The notes under the pieces: generated by a model
What the model saw: only the letters and a program-made list of their open reading frames with translations
Told to the model about the DNA's origin: nothing
The model's database searches: none
Shown here: positions 29,590 to 41,018 of the stretch, in pieces
How positions within the stretch are numbered: position 1 is the stretch's first letter
How the letters are laid out: every line of letters starts with the position of its first letter
Translations under genes and position numbers: made by a program
DNA from: Prorocentrum cordatum
Taxonomy: Eukaryota > Sar > Dinophyceae > Prorocentrales > Prorocentraceae
Direction: 5' to 3'
NCBI GenBank assembly: GCA_963575745.1
Contig: CAUYUJ010016284.1
Location: 64,001-127,500, forward strand
DNA: 63,500 bases

Positions 29590-31605
29590 ATCCTGTGGTG
29601 TTGGGTCCTCGTTTTGAAGAAACGGTCCCCTCGTCTCCTCGTCTCCTCTTCTCCTCTTCTCCTCCTCCTCCTCTTCTCCTCCTCCTCGACTCCTCCTCAT
29701 CCTCCTCCTCCTCTTCCTCCCTCCTCCTTCCTCCTCCTCCTCCTCCACCATTCATCATCGTCATCACCCATTTCGGTACACCCCTCACACGTTTCGTGGC
29801 CCCATAGGGAACTCCACCGAAGGTCCCAGTGGGTGTGCCCGCATGCGTCCCGCACACCCATTTCGGCACACCCCTCACACGCTTCGTGGCCCCATAAGGG
29901 GGTTCCACCGAAGGTCCCAGTGGGTGTGCCCGCATGCGCCCCGCGCACGCATTTCGGCACATCCCTAACACGCTTCGTGGCCCCAAAAGGATCTCCACAG
30001 AAGGTCCCAGTGGGCGTGCCCGCAGGCGTCCCGCGCGCACATTTTTGGCACACCCTTCACACGCTTCGTGGCCCCATAGGGAGCTCCACCGAAGGTCCCA
30101 GTGGATGTGCCCGCATGCGTCCCGCACATCCATTCTGCACACCCCTTCACACGCTTCGTGGCCCCATAGGGAGCTCCACCGAAGGTTCCAGTGGGTGTGC
30201 CCGCATGCGTCCCGCACGCCCATTTCGGCCCACCCCTCACAGGTTTCGTGGCCCCATAGGGAGCTCCACCGAAGGTCCCAGTGGGTGTGCCCGCATGCGT
30301 CTCGCACGCCCATTTCGGTACACCCTTCACACGCTTCGTGGCGCCATAGGGAGCTCCACCGAAGGTCCCAGTGGGTGTGCCCGCATGCGTCCCGCACACA
30401 CATTTCGGCACACCCCTCACACGTTTCGTGGCCCCATAGGGGACTCCACCGAAGGTCCCAGTGGGTGTGCCCGCATGCGTCCCGCACACACATGTCGGCG
30501 CACCCCTTGCACGTTTCGTGGCCCCATAGGGAGCTCCACCGAAGGTCCCAGTGGGTGTGCCCGCATGCGTCCCGCACACCCATTTCGGCACAACCCCTCA
30601 CACGCTTCGTGGCGCCATAGGGAGCTCCACCGAAGGTCTCAGTGGGTGTGCCCGCATGCGTCCCGCACACCCATTTCGGTACACCCTTCACACGTTTCGT
30701 GGCCCCATAGGGAACTCCACCGAAGGTCCCAGTGGGTGTGCCCGCATGCGCCCCGCACTTCCATTTCGGCACGTCCCTCACACGTTCCGCGGCCCCATAG
30801 GGAGCCCAACCGAAGGTCCCAGTGGGTGTGCCCGCATGCGTCCCGCACACCCATTTCGGCACATCCCTCACACGTTTCGTGGCCCCATAGGGAGCTCCAC
30901 CGAAGGTCCCCGTGGCGCAGTCCGCTTGCGTCTCCCCCACCCAGTACGCTTCCGCCGGATGCCGTTGGAGTTCCGCGCCTCGCTCGCTCGTCGTCGCTCT
31001 GCCCAGCGGCAAGAGCCTCGCCCGCTATCAGCCAGCCAGCTAGCTTTTTTTTTGCTGCGCGCAGCGGACGACCTGCGCGCGTCGCTGGGACCCCTCCGGG
31101 GCGACCTGCGCGCGTCGCTGGGGCTCCGCGCTGCGCTGCGCCCGCAGCTTTGGACTTTTGAGTGCGCGGGCAAAGAGGGAGTAAAAGAAGGGGGGGAAGC
31201 GGGCGCGATCCTCGCGGTGGCGTCGCGGCGCGCGGGCGATGCCGTCGGGGAGCCCCGGGGAAGCTCTTTGCGGCGGCCACGCCCAGCGTCACGAGTACTC
31301 AAAGGCAGTCATTCACAAACTATTAGCATTCATATACAATTGCGCCATGCATTGGCGCATTCGCATTCACATGCGCGTAGACTCGTTCGCACGCAGATTC
31401 ATTCACAGTCAGACGCACTCGCGCTCAGATTCACCCGCGCTCAGTCTCCCTACGTACTCAGATCAATCCCTTTCGTTCGCGTCGTGTACCACGCCACTCA
31501 TTTCGGCACACCCCTAGCACGGTTCGTTGCCTCATACGGATCACCACCGAAAAGGAGAATCACAATTGCGGTGCTCACACCTGCATATGGTTGGGTCCTT
31601 CGTCA
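29590..31605 (+). mobile_element. Satellite-bearing element A (90-bp repeats), long copy
   Basis: The left end has CCCAACCATCC-TGTGGTGTTGGG, then CCTCGTTTTGAAGA and a CT-rich tract. Thirteen copies of a 90-bp unit follow (29768-30925; core TTCGTGGCCCCATAGGGAG then CTCCACCGAAGGTCCCAG). Next comes GC-rich unique sequence (30930-31290), CATTCACA-rich sequence (31290-31480) and a last partial unit (31495-31560). The right end is CACACCTGCATATGGTTGGG, partly the inverse of the left end (CCCAACCAT and GGTGT shared). The same left end, repeat and right end occur at 54310-55206, so this is a dispersed element family. No protein is supported, although the array is open in two plus frames. Confidence 0.65.
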
Positions 31606-31625
31606 GGCTAATTTTTAGCTAACAG

Positions 31626-31978
31626 TAGCGCACTTCGTGGTCTTCGAGTTCCCAAAACTCCATTCCTGGGCATGATTTTGAATGCCCGGAACCAACTGTA
31701 GGCCACTTCGTGTTCTTCGAGTTCCCAGAATTCCATTCTTGGGCATGATTCTGAATGCCCGGAGCCACCTGTAGGCCACTTCGTGGTCTTCGAGTTCCCA
31801 GAACTCCATTCTTGGGCATGATTTTGAAAGCCCGGAGCCAACTGTAGGCCACTTCGTGGTCTTCGAGTTCCCAGAATTTCGCTCCTGGGCATGATTTTGA
31901 ATGCTTGGGGCCAACTGTAAGCCAATTCGTGTTCTTCGAGTTCCCAGACCTTAATTCCCGGGCCACATTTTGAATGCT
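31626..31978. repeat. 73-bp tandem repeat, nearly five copies
   Basis: CACTTCGTGGTCTTCGAGTT recurs at 31631, 31704, 31777, 31850 and (degenerate) 31923. The unit also contains GGGCATGATTTTGAATGCCC, whose ends GGGCAT and ATGCCC form a small inverted repeat. Confidence 0.9.
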
Positions 31979-31984
31979 GACTGG

Positions 31985-34331
31985 GCAGGCTGATGCTGAG
32001 GCTGAGGCATTATATTCCACGCGAGGTGGTGTCCGCCAAGAGCAGATCTCTCCGCCGAGGCGACTGCGGTCCGTTTCAGTTTGTGCACGGCGTCGACCCT
32101 CGTCTTCTCAGCGACCTCCTCCCGGGCGACGGGATTCGGCAGGTTGGGGTTGGGGGCCTTTGCCGAACAGCCTGGGGCTAGGGCGCGGCCGCGGCAGTCT
32201 GCGCCCGGCAGCGCGCCACTCGAGATCTGGCGAGACAGGAGGTCTTTCGGGCGGCGAACAAGCGGAAATTGGCGGAAGCATTTAAGGCCAACGTCCATCG
32301 AGACGCCCGGGTCTATCTTGGCCAGCGGGTCTTTGTGTGGAGACGGGCTTCCGCCCGGAGCAGTAAGACAACCTGCGCTCTCCAGCGAGAACGATGGGTG
32401 GGTCCCGGGTTGGTGCTGCTCCAGTCCGGGAACGCCGTCTGGGTGGCTATTAGAATCGGCGCTGGAAATGTCCGACAGAACAGGTTCGTCGTGCTACCGC
32501 CCCAGAGTCGAGATGAGCGGAGGTCATGTCAGATCCAGGGGTTCACTGTCTTCTCAGCGGCGCTCAAGTGGGACGCGCCGGGGCCGGGGTTCACGTGTCG
32601 GCGGAAGGGCCTCCCCCCAGAGAGGCTCGGGAATTGGGGCGCGGCGTGGAGGTCGATCCGGCCCCCATGACTCAGTTGGCCCCCGTGCCACCTCCTCGGG
32701 TCGAGGGACATGGCGGCGCGGTCCACGGGAAGAGCGGGGCGCTGATTCCGCGGGGGCACGGCCAGGCGCCGGGCCGATCGCCCCGCCTCCCTCCACGCTC
32801 GGTCGGTCGTGCTCGGTTGTTCGGTCGCGCCGGACGTCCGAATGTGAAGAGGACGAGGATCGTCGTCCCCATGCCTATCGATGTTTGGACGACGGGCCCG
32901 GGCCTGGCGAGTAGGGGTCGAGAGCTCAGGGCCGACCCTTTTTTCTCCGGGCCCCTCTCTTTCTTTTCCGCCAAGGTTGCCGGCCGCGTCGAATGCCGAC
33001 TTCACGGCCGCCCAGGCTCCTGGATCTGTCGCCTCGGTGCCCGCGTCCTCCTCGAGCGCTGGACAGGTCCTGGGCGCTCGGTCGTCGACCAGGGCGTTCA
33101 ACGGCCGGAGGTCTATGGGCGGGTGATTGTCTCGCGGGATGAAATTCTGGATTTGGGCGCGAGAAGAGCCGGCCAACGATCCAACCGATTAATTTCGAGA
33201 GGTTCCTCCGGGAAGGGTCCGGGAGCATATCGGACAGATCGAGGGCGGACAGCCGGTTCGAAAGCGATCGAGGTCGCCCCCCCCCGAATTCGGAAGCGGC
33301 TGGCGAGGCCCAAACTAGGGGGGGTAGCCTCCTCAGCTGAGCTCGCCCTCCAGGACGAGGGGCTCTGGGCGCTCCTGGGACCTGGGGATAGCTCCTTCTG
33401 CGCGTTTTTCGGAAGCCTGGAAGGAAGCATAAAGAACGAAGGGTGGAGTGGGAACTGGGTGACCTATCGCAATGGAAAGGCGGGCGTTGAGATCGCCCCC
33501 CAGGAATGCGGCCCTTTTTCCCGGGTCTCTCTTTCTCTCCTGGCCAACCGAGGGATTGAAGTTCGTTTGGGAGACTTGGGTGCGCAGGAAAGACGAGAGT
33601 TGGCCGCTTTTGATTTCCAGGAATGGGAAGGTATCGCGAGCGCGACGTCCGTTTCCGTCCACCCTCCACAAGAGGGTAACACAAGCTGCGAACCCTCTTC
33701 CCCAATCGGGTCGTCTCGAGCCACATGGTCCGTCATTGGAAACCCCGGGGTATCGTGGGAGCTCGGCCGAAGGCCATGTCTTGGCGGTGCGTCAGGGGGC
33801 ACCAGGACGAGGACACTGCCGAACTCCAAGTCTACGCCCCGACTCCCTCGATGGAGTTGCTGATGCTGTTTTTGGCCATGTCGCTCATGTACGACCTAGA
33901 GGTCCACATTGGACACATTACGTACGACTGCTGCTTGCCAATCTGCCCCCTCAAACGGCCGCGGGGGAGAGTTTTCGTGGGGCCGTGCGAGGGGCTCAAC
34001 TTCCCAGCAGGTATTCTGATTGAGCTGGTGGCTCCCGTCTACGAGCTCGACGATGCGCTTCTGGCTTTCCACGAGGCGTCTGCTCGGTTTTTCGAGGGCC
34101 AGGGGTACGTTAGAATAGAGTTGGAGCCACGCTGGTTCGCAGTTGGGCGATTGGGCGATAGCCTTCCCCCCCGGACAGGAAAGCAGGTGCATGCTAGAGT
34201 TTCGCAAGCGATTCAATTTTGACAAGATGGGAAAATTCCACGAGAAAGGGGTCGAGGACATTCGGCGTGGGCTCCGAAGGATGGGCCAGGGGCTCGAGAC
34301 CCAACCACATATTGTGTCCCCATATCTTTAA
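31985..34331 (+). pseudogene. Degenerate Ty1/copia-like pol (integrase end and reverse transcriptase)
   Basis: Order and motifs fit a copia-type polyprotein. 32040-32120 reads FQFVHGVDPRLLSDLL, like the end of the integrase core. 32260-32510 reads KLAEAFKANVHRDARV, then FVWRR and RWVGPGLVLLQSGNAVWV, like the chromodomain-like C-terminus of copia integrases. 33560-33690 has ERRELAAFDFQEWEG. 33740-34130 holds the RT start (RCVRGHQDEDTAELQVYAPTPS, thumb and fingers, then a degenerate ALYGL-like segment) and 34195-34330 a further RT part (FRKRFNFDKMGKF). The D of the first RT motif is replaced (HIGHITYD) and the frames change several times. 32520-33550 has no recognisable domain. No LTRs were identified. 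Confidence 0.65.
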
Positions 34332-35680
34332 GTACCTGTCATATCTCTACCATCTCCGTTTTCCTATCAGAATGGCTCAGTTTGCGAGCCAGTGTGTGTG
34401 TGTGGGCCGTATGCCTACAGTGCTGGCGGGTGGGTAGGCTCCGCACATCCTCATCTTCATCGTTGTCGTCGGCTGGGCGGCAATTGGCTGCGATATGCGC
34501 GACGCTGGTTTCAATGACTACGAACAGTAATAGTGGCTCATTAGTTCCAGTAGCCACGAACACTGGGTTCAATAATTACGAACGTTGATTTGTGATGATA
34601 TTTTGACCAACGCTGATGATTCAGAGAGCTATTTACCGTTCTTCCGGCTTGTCAAGTGAGTTTCTGACCGAATTCGAGGAATAAGTTTTTTTGACAATCG
34701 CGCTAGGCCGTTTTTGTGGACAGTCGTGTGTGAAGCCATGGGCCGCAGTGCAGAGCGGAGGACGAGGAGAGAGGAAGGGGAATAAGCAAAAGAAGCAAGA
34801 GGAGGAAAAAAAGGAGGGACAAGTGATGAGCCGAGGAAAGGAGAGGAAGAAGGCTGCCGCCTGGATCAGGCATGGTCCGAAACGACTGGAAGGAAAAAAA
34901 AAAAAAAAAAAAAAAAGTCCAAAGGGACTCTGGTATTATAGGGTGAGGAAGATAGTGCGTATATATATATATATGTGTATATATATATGTGTGTGCAAAT
35001 TCTTTCAATATATATATACATCCATGTATACTTATATACATATATATATGTATGTCTACACATATATATATATATATATATAGATATCGGAGGTTGGGGG
35101 GCGAATTCGACGTGAAACGCAGACCCCCTCACCAAGAAATCGTTTTGGGTTCGTGCCGTGCGTGCCGTGCGTGCCGTGCGTGCGTGTGTGCAGGCGACGC
35201 GTAGCCGCGTGGGCGGGCGAAACGACATCCTCGTGCGGCTGGGGTGTGCCGCGCCAAATGGTTTTTTTTCGGCGGCCAGTGGCCCACGGTGTCCTGCCGG
35301 TGTCCTGCAGGTGTCCCGAAATCTTCTTGTGGCCGGACCGCCGCCGGACCAAATGTTTCTCTTCTGGCGGCTGGTGGCCCGTAAAGTCCCGTTGGTATCC
35401 CGCTGGTGTTCCGCTGGCGTCCCGTTGTGTCACGTCGTGTTCGCGGCTGCTACGGCGAAATTAAGAAATCATTCTCTTCCGTCAGGCGGTGGTTCGTGAT
35501 ATCCCGGTATGTCCCGTAGTGTCCGCCGTTGCTAGGGCAAAATCATGACAAATCCTTCTCCTCGTACCGACATGCCAATCGTCGTGCGGGATGCTTTGCA
35601 CGTATCAACGTTGACACCGGTCGCTTATTCAACCGGACAATCGGGTCAGGGGCATTTCTTCAGGATATACATTCCACCGA
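34332..35680. other. Spacer with A-run, AT microsatellite and short GC repeats
   Basis: An A23 run at 34894-34916 is followed by a (TATA)-rich tract to 35085. CGTGCCGTG repeats lie at 35150-35185 and degenerate GGTGTCCTGC repeats at 35290-35425. No gene seen except that RT homology may begin before 35681. Confidence 0.55.
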
Positions 35681-35921
35681 TTGGTTGCGAATACTTTGGC
35701 GCGGCAGTTCGGCGCAACCCTTCAGGAGGCAATTTTGTCGATAATTTTCGGGCTGTGCAACGCGACTGGAACAGATGCAGTAATTCATGATTTACGATGC
35801 ATGTCCGACGCGTATCCGCATAAAGTGATCATGAGTATTGACGGTGTCGGTGCTTTTGATCATGTTGGTAGGGCCCGCATGTTCGAGCAGCTCTTGGGCA
35901 ATTCGGCATTGCCTAAGTTGA
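35681..35921 (+). pseudogene. Reverse transcriptase, first piece of a split gene
   Basis: The frame reads VANTLARQFGATLQ, then GLCNATGTDAVIH and VIMSIDGVGAFDHVGRARMF, the fingers and first catalytic motif (SIDGVGAFD) of a non-LTR-type RT. It stops being homologous at ALPKL, exactly at the copied GCCTAAGTTG where element FB-2 begins. The next residues (IPFVRQWY) are found at 37580, in the same frame after removing 1662 bp. The upstream part of the gene is not recognisable. It is a transposon remnant, not a host gene. Confidence 0.75.
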
Positions 35922-37572
35922 AGGGCAACGGGACTCGCAACTGAACAACGGAACTCGCAACTGGAACAACGGGACTCACAACTCAACAACGAGATTCGCA
36001 ATTGGCAACAACGGGACCCGCAACTGGCAACAACGGGACCCGCAACTGGCAACAACGGGACTCGCAACTGGCAACAACGAAACCGGCAACTGGCAATAAC
36101 GGGGCTCGCACCTGGAAAACGACACTCGCAATTACATGCGCATCCCCGAGAACGAATCCCAGCGAGACGAAACCTGGCGAAAGCGACCCCGGCGAAACCA
36201 AGCCCGGCGAGACGAAACCCGGCGAACCGGGCGAACAGCATCCGCGAGAGGCGGGACTTCGAAAAAGAGGCTGAGAATGAGGAGGAGGCAGAGGGAGGTT
36301 CGTAACGAGGAGGCAGAGGGTAACGAGGAGGCAGAAGGAGGCCGGCAACGAGGAGGCAGAAGGACGCTTGCAACGAGAAACCAAAGGAGGACGAGGAAAG
36401 ATGAAGGGAACCTTCCTCCATCTCCCATTCCTCCATTCCTCCTGTTCCGGCTCTTTCCTACCTATTCAGGTTCCCTCCCATTCTGGTTTGCTCTCATTCC
36501 GATATCTTTTTCCGATTCCCTCCCATTTCTCTTCTTATTCCGGTTCTCTCCCATTCCTCCCATTTCGGTTCTCTCCCTCTTATTCCGGTTCCCTCCCATT
36601 CTGGTTTGGATCCATTTCGATATCTTTTCCCGATTCTTTGCTATTTCTCTTTTTATTCCGGTTTTTTCCCATTCCCCCCCTTCCGGTTCTGTCCCTCCTA
36701 TTCCGGCTCCCTCTCATTATGGTTTGCTCCCATTCCGATATCTTTTTCCGATTCCCTCGCATTTCTCTTCTTATTCCAGTTCTTTCCCATTCCTTCCATT
36801 CCAGTTCTCTCCCTCTTATTCCGGCTCCCTCCCATTCCGGTTTGCTCCCATTCCGATATCTTTTTCCGATGTTCCTCCCATTTCTTTTTTTTATTCCGGT
36901 TTTTTCCCATTCTCCCCATTCCGGTTCTCTCCCTCCTATTCCGGCTCCCTCCTATTCCGGTTTGCTCCCATTCCGATATTCTTTTCCGATTCCCTCTCAT
37001 TTCTCTTTTTATTCCAGTTCTCTCTAATTCCTCCCATTCCAATTCTCTCCCTCCTATTTCGGCTCCCTCCCATTCCGGTTTGCTCCCATTCCGATATATT
37101 TTTCCAATGTCCCTTCCATGTATTTTCTTATTCCGGTTCTCTCCCATCCCTCCCATTCCGGTTCTCTCGATGCAATACAAATAAGAAAACCGGATTTCAC
37201 CGCTAATCCAAAAAACAATTTCCCAACATATCTCACCATTCTGTATGTCCCGCTAAGGCCGACTCACCAAACCGGCTTTCCCACAAAAACAAGCTGCTGC
37301 CAATTGCAACCCTGCTAATTGCGAATTCCGCTGCTGCCAGTTACGAATCCCGTGCCAATTGCGAGTCCCGTTGTTGCCAGTTGCGAGTCCCGTTGTTGCC
37401 AGTTGCGAGTTCCGTTGTTGCCAGTTGCGAGGTCCGTTGTTGCCACTTGCAAGTCCCGTTGTTGCCAGTTGCGGGTCCCGTTGTTGCCAGTTGCGAGTTC
37501 CGTTAATGAGTTGCGAGTCCCGTTGTTCCAGTTGCGAGTCCCGTTGTTGAGTTGCGAGTCCCGTTGGTGCCG
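35921..37572. mobile_element. Foldback-like element FB-2, inserted in an RT gene
   Basis: The left arm (35923-36135) is about nine copies of a 22-bp unit (CAACGGGACTCGCAACTGG plus 3). The right arm (37317-37568) is about eleven copies of its reverse complement (CCAGTTGCGAGTCCCGTTG). GCCTAAGTTG(A) is duplicated at 35911-35921 and 37573-37583. The centre has three further tandem arrays: ACCCGGCGAAA-type (36160-36240), AACGAGGAGGCAGA-type (36285-36400) and a roughly 122-bp CT-rich unit with GGTTTGCTCCCATTCCGATA (36440-37170, about six copies). No transposase is present, so the element is non-autonomous. The structure matches Foldback elements. Confidence 0.85.
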
Positions 37573-37775
37573 GCCTAAGTTGATACCATTTGTCCGCCAA
37601 TGGTACAGTATACAGTCCAGGTTTGCACGGCGTGACGATACTGGGAAAACACATGCTATATTGCAAGGGGACGGCAGGACACAAAGGGATGCCCTTATGC
37701 CGGTACTCTTTTGCTTAGCGGTACACGCGCCATTATGCAGAATTCGGGATAATCTTCGCTTCTTCACTATGCCAC
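37573..37775 (+). pseudogene. Reverse transcriptase, second piece of the split gene
   Basis: Continues 35681-35921: PKLIPFVRQWYSIQSRFARR, then DDTGKTHAILQGDG and DALMPVLFCLAVHAPL. The QGD motif with DALMP is the segment before the second catalytic box in this RT type. Homology ends near 37770, just before the CCCACCAGCC terminus of the next insertion. The catalytic YVDD box is found at 43611 onward. Confidence 0.75.
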
Positions 37776-38404
37776 CCCACCAGCCCATCCATAATTGATT
37801 GCAAGTTTTCTTCGCTTCTTTGGAAGCTATCTTGTGCCATGCTCGGCTAGAGGCTGTCGGAGGCTATCTTGAGCCATGTTCGGCTATATTAAGCCATATT
37901 GAAGCTGTTTTTAAGCTTTTTGGAGTTCTGTCGGAGGCTATCTTGAGGAATGCTTGGCTATCTTGGGGCGCTGTTTCGGCCACGACACAAACGCAGCGTC
38001 CTCTTGGGGAGGAGAAAGACAAACAGAAAAGGAGGAGGGGAAAGAGGGGGAGGAGCAGGAGGAATGCGGCGCGAGGGGGATGAAAAACGGCACGGAGGCA
38101 GCAAAAAAGACGCAAGGAAGGAACGGACGATGACAAGGAGGACAAGAAGTCGAGTTTTCAGGATATGAACCCATTTGAAGACTCGTAATGCCATTTTGTC
38201 GTCATCGCGGGGCCTTCTTGATGTCCTCTTGAAACTTTTTTGGGGCCCTCGTGAGGATCTTTTGGGAAAGTTCTGGAGCCCTCTTAGTTCTTTTTTGGAG
38301 AGGTCTGAAAAGGTTCTAAGTGCCGTCTTGGGCACCATGGCTCAAATAGAGGGAAGGGAAATTCGTCCCTCCCCCGTTTCCTCATCTCCTTCTTCGGAGG
38401 CTTT

Positions 38405-38518
38405 TAAACGGCATTGTGGCTCAAGACCCGTGTCTGGGACCCTCCAGACTCGTGTCCGGGACTCTCTCCAAGACCCGTGTCCGGGAAGTCTTCCAAGACC
38501 CGTGTCCGGGAATTTCTA
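38405..38518. repeat. Four tandem repeats of CCAAGACCCGTGTCCGGGA
   Basis: Degenerate 25-30 bp units before the LINE ORF1. The first unit includes GCATTGTGGCTCAAG (38411-38425), which matches 13 of the last 15 bases of the dinoflagellate spliced leader. Confidence 0.65.
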
Positions 38519-38521
38519 AGC

Positions 38522-39671
38522 ATGCCAGAAAAACATAATCTTGCGACGCCCGAAGGAGTGCGAGGACGCCGAGTGGAATCGCGCCAACGTAGTCCTCTTC
38601 AAGAACTGGATGGCTTGGAAGACGCACCGCCTGGCGCATCTATCCCAGAAGGCGCTGCTGGAGGACCGCGTCGATTGGAATTCCCTGGAAGACCCGCAAG
38701 CAGTGCAGAACCCGGATTACCCGCAGAACTACCGGGCGAGGACGACCTCGATGACGATGAAGAGGACGAGGGGCCCGTGACCATGAAGTCAATCAGGAAG
38801 ATTTTCAAAAAACATTTGGCCCCTACTATGCGTGTAGTTCGCAGTGTCGGGTACGAGGTAAAATAGTTGAAGAACACAGTCAACGATGTGGACATGCGCA
38901 TCACAAATATGGAGTCGAATATTGAAGATATGGAAGGTGATTTTGAAGACATTCAAATACGCATGACAAACTTGGAACACGTTGAAAGAACAAGTGAAAG
39001 AACAAATTGAATCTATTACCAAAGAAATGGGACATACTACGCCGAGGTCAACATCAAACTTCTCGCAGCATGCGGCGAACGAGTTCCACTATCACGGGAA
39101 ACGCGCAGTCGCGGCAGTAATCGGTAACCTGGGCAACTTCGAATCGCTTCAGGCCACGTCCGCATACATGCGGGACGAACTCAACAAGCTATCCGGGCCG
39201 ATTTCTACAAACGTGGATTCGAAAAGTGAGTTCAAGAATATCATGTTCGCGGAGTTCGCGTCGATGCTCGACCAGGACACGGCAGTTGCACAGCTACGTA
39301 GCGCAAAACTTCAACGTGGATCGAATACGATATGGTCACCAGACCGGGAACCTGCAGAACGGGCAGCTCGCAATTTGTGTTTTGGTTTAAAACGCATCCT
39401 GAAGCAAGACATGCAAAACTTATATACGATACAAGTCTCAGACAAAGCTCCATTTCAAGTGCATGTGGGCGGGCATTTACCTCTGACAGTAAACGTCGAT
39501 GGCAACGCGAACGAGCGCATGTGGGAGAAGGAGTGGGCAGACTGGAACGAGCTGCAAAGCAACCCAAAACTTCAGGAATTACTGCAAAAATGCGATACTA
39601 TTTTGCAGAAGGCGGCGATGGGGATGAAAGGAGGAGCGAAAGGAACATCGAAAGGAAGCAATGGGAAGTAG
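38522..39671 (+). pseudogene. LINE ORF1-like protein (coiled coil and RRM-like), broken
   Basis: The first frame (38522-38866) is Pro/Glu-rich, then acidic (EDDLDDDEEDEG) and ends in a basic helix. After a stop, 38870-38990 encodes a heptad-like coiled coil. The third part (38982-39671, 229 codons) has a fold resembling an RNA-recognition motif: AVAAVIGNLGNFESL, KSEFKNIMFAEFASM and VAQLRSAKLQRGSNTIW. It ends in a basic Gly/Lys tail (MKGGAKGTSKGSNGK). The combination coiled coil - RRM - basic tail is that of LINE ORF1 proteins, which bind the element RNA. It directly precedes the endonuclease. Confidence 0.6.
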
Positions 39672-40065
39672 GAAGTACGGCAGGCGCTGGGCCATCCCAC
39701 CAGTCGGAGTTCCTCTCCAACCAGCGCTGGAGCCGGCCAAGTCCCTCCCTCATACGAATTGCCTCCTCATACTTCCCAGAATCAAAGACATATATTTTCA
39801 AATCTGCGTTTGGGGTACGTGGAGCTCCATGTGGACAGCGATTCGGACAAAGATGCCGATCAACCACGGGGACTGCCAGACGCTCAAAACGAAGCAATGC
39901 TCGAACCTGTTGCCGGGCCCTCCGCATGTTCACCTACAAGTTATACCGCATTTTCGGCCGCAGTGGGCAAATATACCACCAGGCTCCCAAAGCTGTGCCG
40001 CCCGCCCCCGTCCGCCCTTCCCCGCCCCCGCCCCCGCCCGCCCTTCCCCCTCCCACCCCCGCCTC

Positions 40066-40990
40066 GATTCCCATCGCAGTGGCGACGTGGAACGTTCGAG
40101 GCCTCGCCGAGACGAAGATCGAGGATATTATTCTACACATGGATACATGCGGCATTGACGTTTTAGCTGTACAAGAGACCCGCCGACCAAAGGCAGACAT
40201 CTACAATGTGAATGGGTACGAAGTATTCTCTCAGGCGAAGATACACAAGGGCAAACTTGGACAGGGGTTGGGTCTATCATTGCACCTGCATGTCAAAATA
40301 AAATCAAATCCTACAAACAGATTTCTGATAGACTGGCTTGGTTGAAGATAAAAACTGGCATGGGGATGCTGACCATCATTACCGGGTACGCCCCGCGCAA
40401 CCTCAAGCCGCTCCCCGAAAGACGACATTTCTACACGATGCTGGACTCCACGCACCGATCTTGCAACTCCAACGTGGGCAAGCTGATCATTGGCGATTTC
40501 AATGCCAGAATGGGGAAGGCACAACCAGGGGAAGATGCTATCTTGGGTGAATTTGGATGGGGACGGCGGGCACAACACGAAATTGAACAACCAAACCGGG
40601 AACTGATGATTGAATTCTGCACCAGCGTGGATATACAAATTGCAAACACGTTCTACCAACAGACGCTGCAAGATAAAGTTACGTTCGTGCAAGCGGGAGC
40701 TTTACCAATGGGGAAATCTCAGAAGATAAATATAACATGCTGGACCTGGTACTTTGCGAAGCTGCGGTGCGTCAACAGATCGCGTCATTACGAAGCCACC
40801 GGGAAGCGGCGCTGGCTACTGACCACTATCTGGTGATCGCGAAGATGTCGATACCACATGAAGTACAAACAACGTCTTCGATGAGGAAGCCAAACAGACA
40901 TGCAATGGAAGTTCCAAGAATATTGCATACATATGTGGATACATTCATGGGCAGCGTCGCTTCATACATGGGCCCGCCGGTCGATTTACA
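40066..40990 (+). pseudogene. LINE APE-type endonuclease
   Basis: Motifs of the exonuclease-endonuclease-phosphatase family appear in order: IAVATWNVRG (about 40074), VQETRRPK (about 40168), TIITGYAP (40372), IIGDFNARMG (40487), MLDLVLC (40737) and ATDHYLVIAKM (about 40816). They lie in three different frames with changes near 40340 and 40710, so the gene is inactive. The protein would nick target DNA to prime reverse transcription. A Pro-rich linker (40000-40065) separates it from the ORF1 region. Confidence 0.85.
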
Positions 40991-41018
40991 AGACATGTGA
41001 GGGAGAGGTAAAACAGCA

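Noticed and set aside
29566-31161. 531-residue repeat protein
   Set aside because: Caused by a 90-bp repeat (divisible by three) open in several frames on both strands; the related array at 54412-55165 does not keep the frame.
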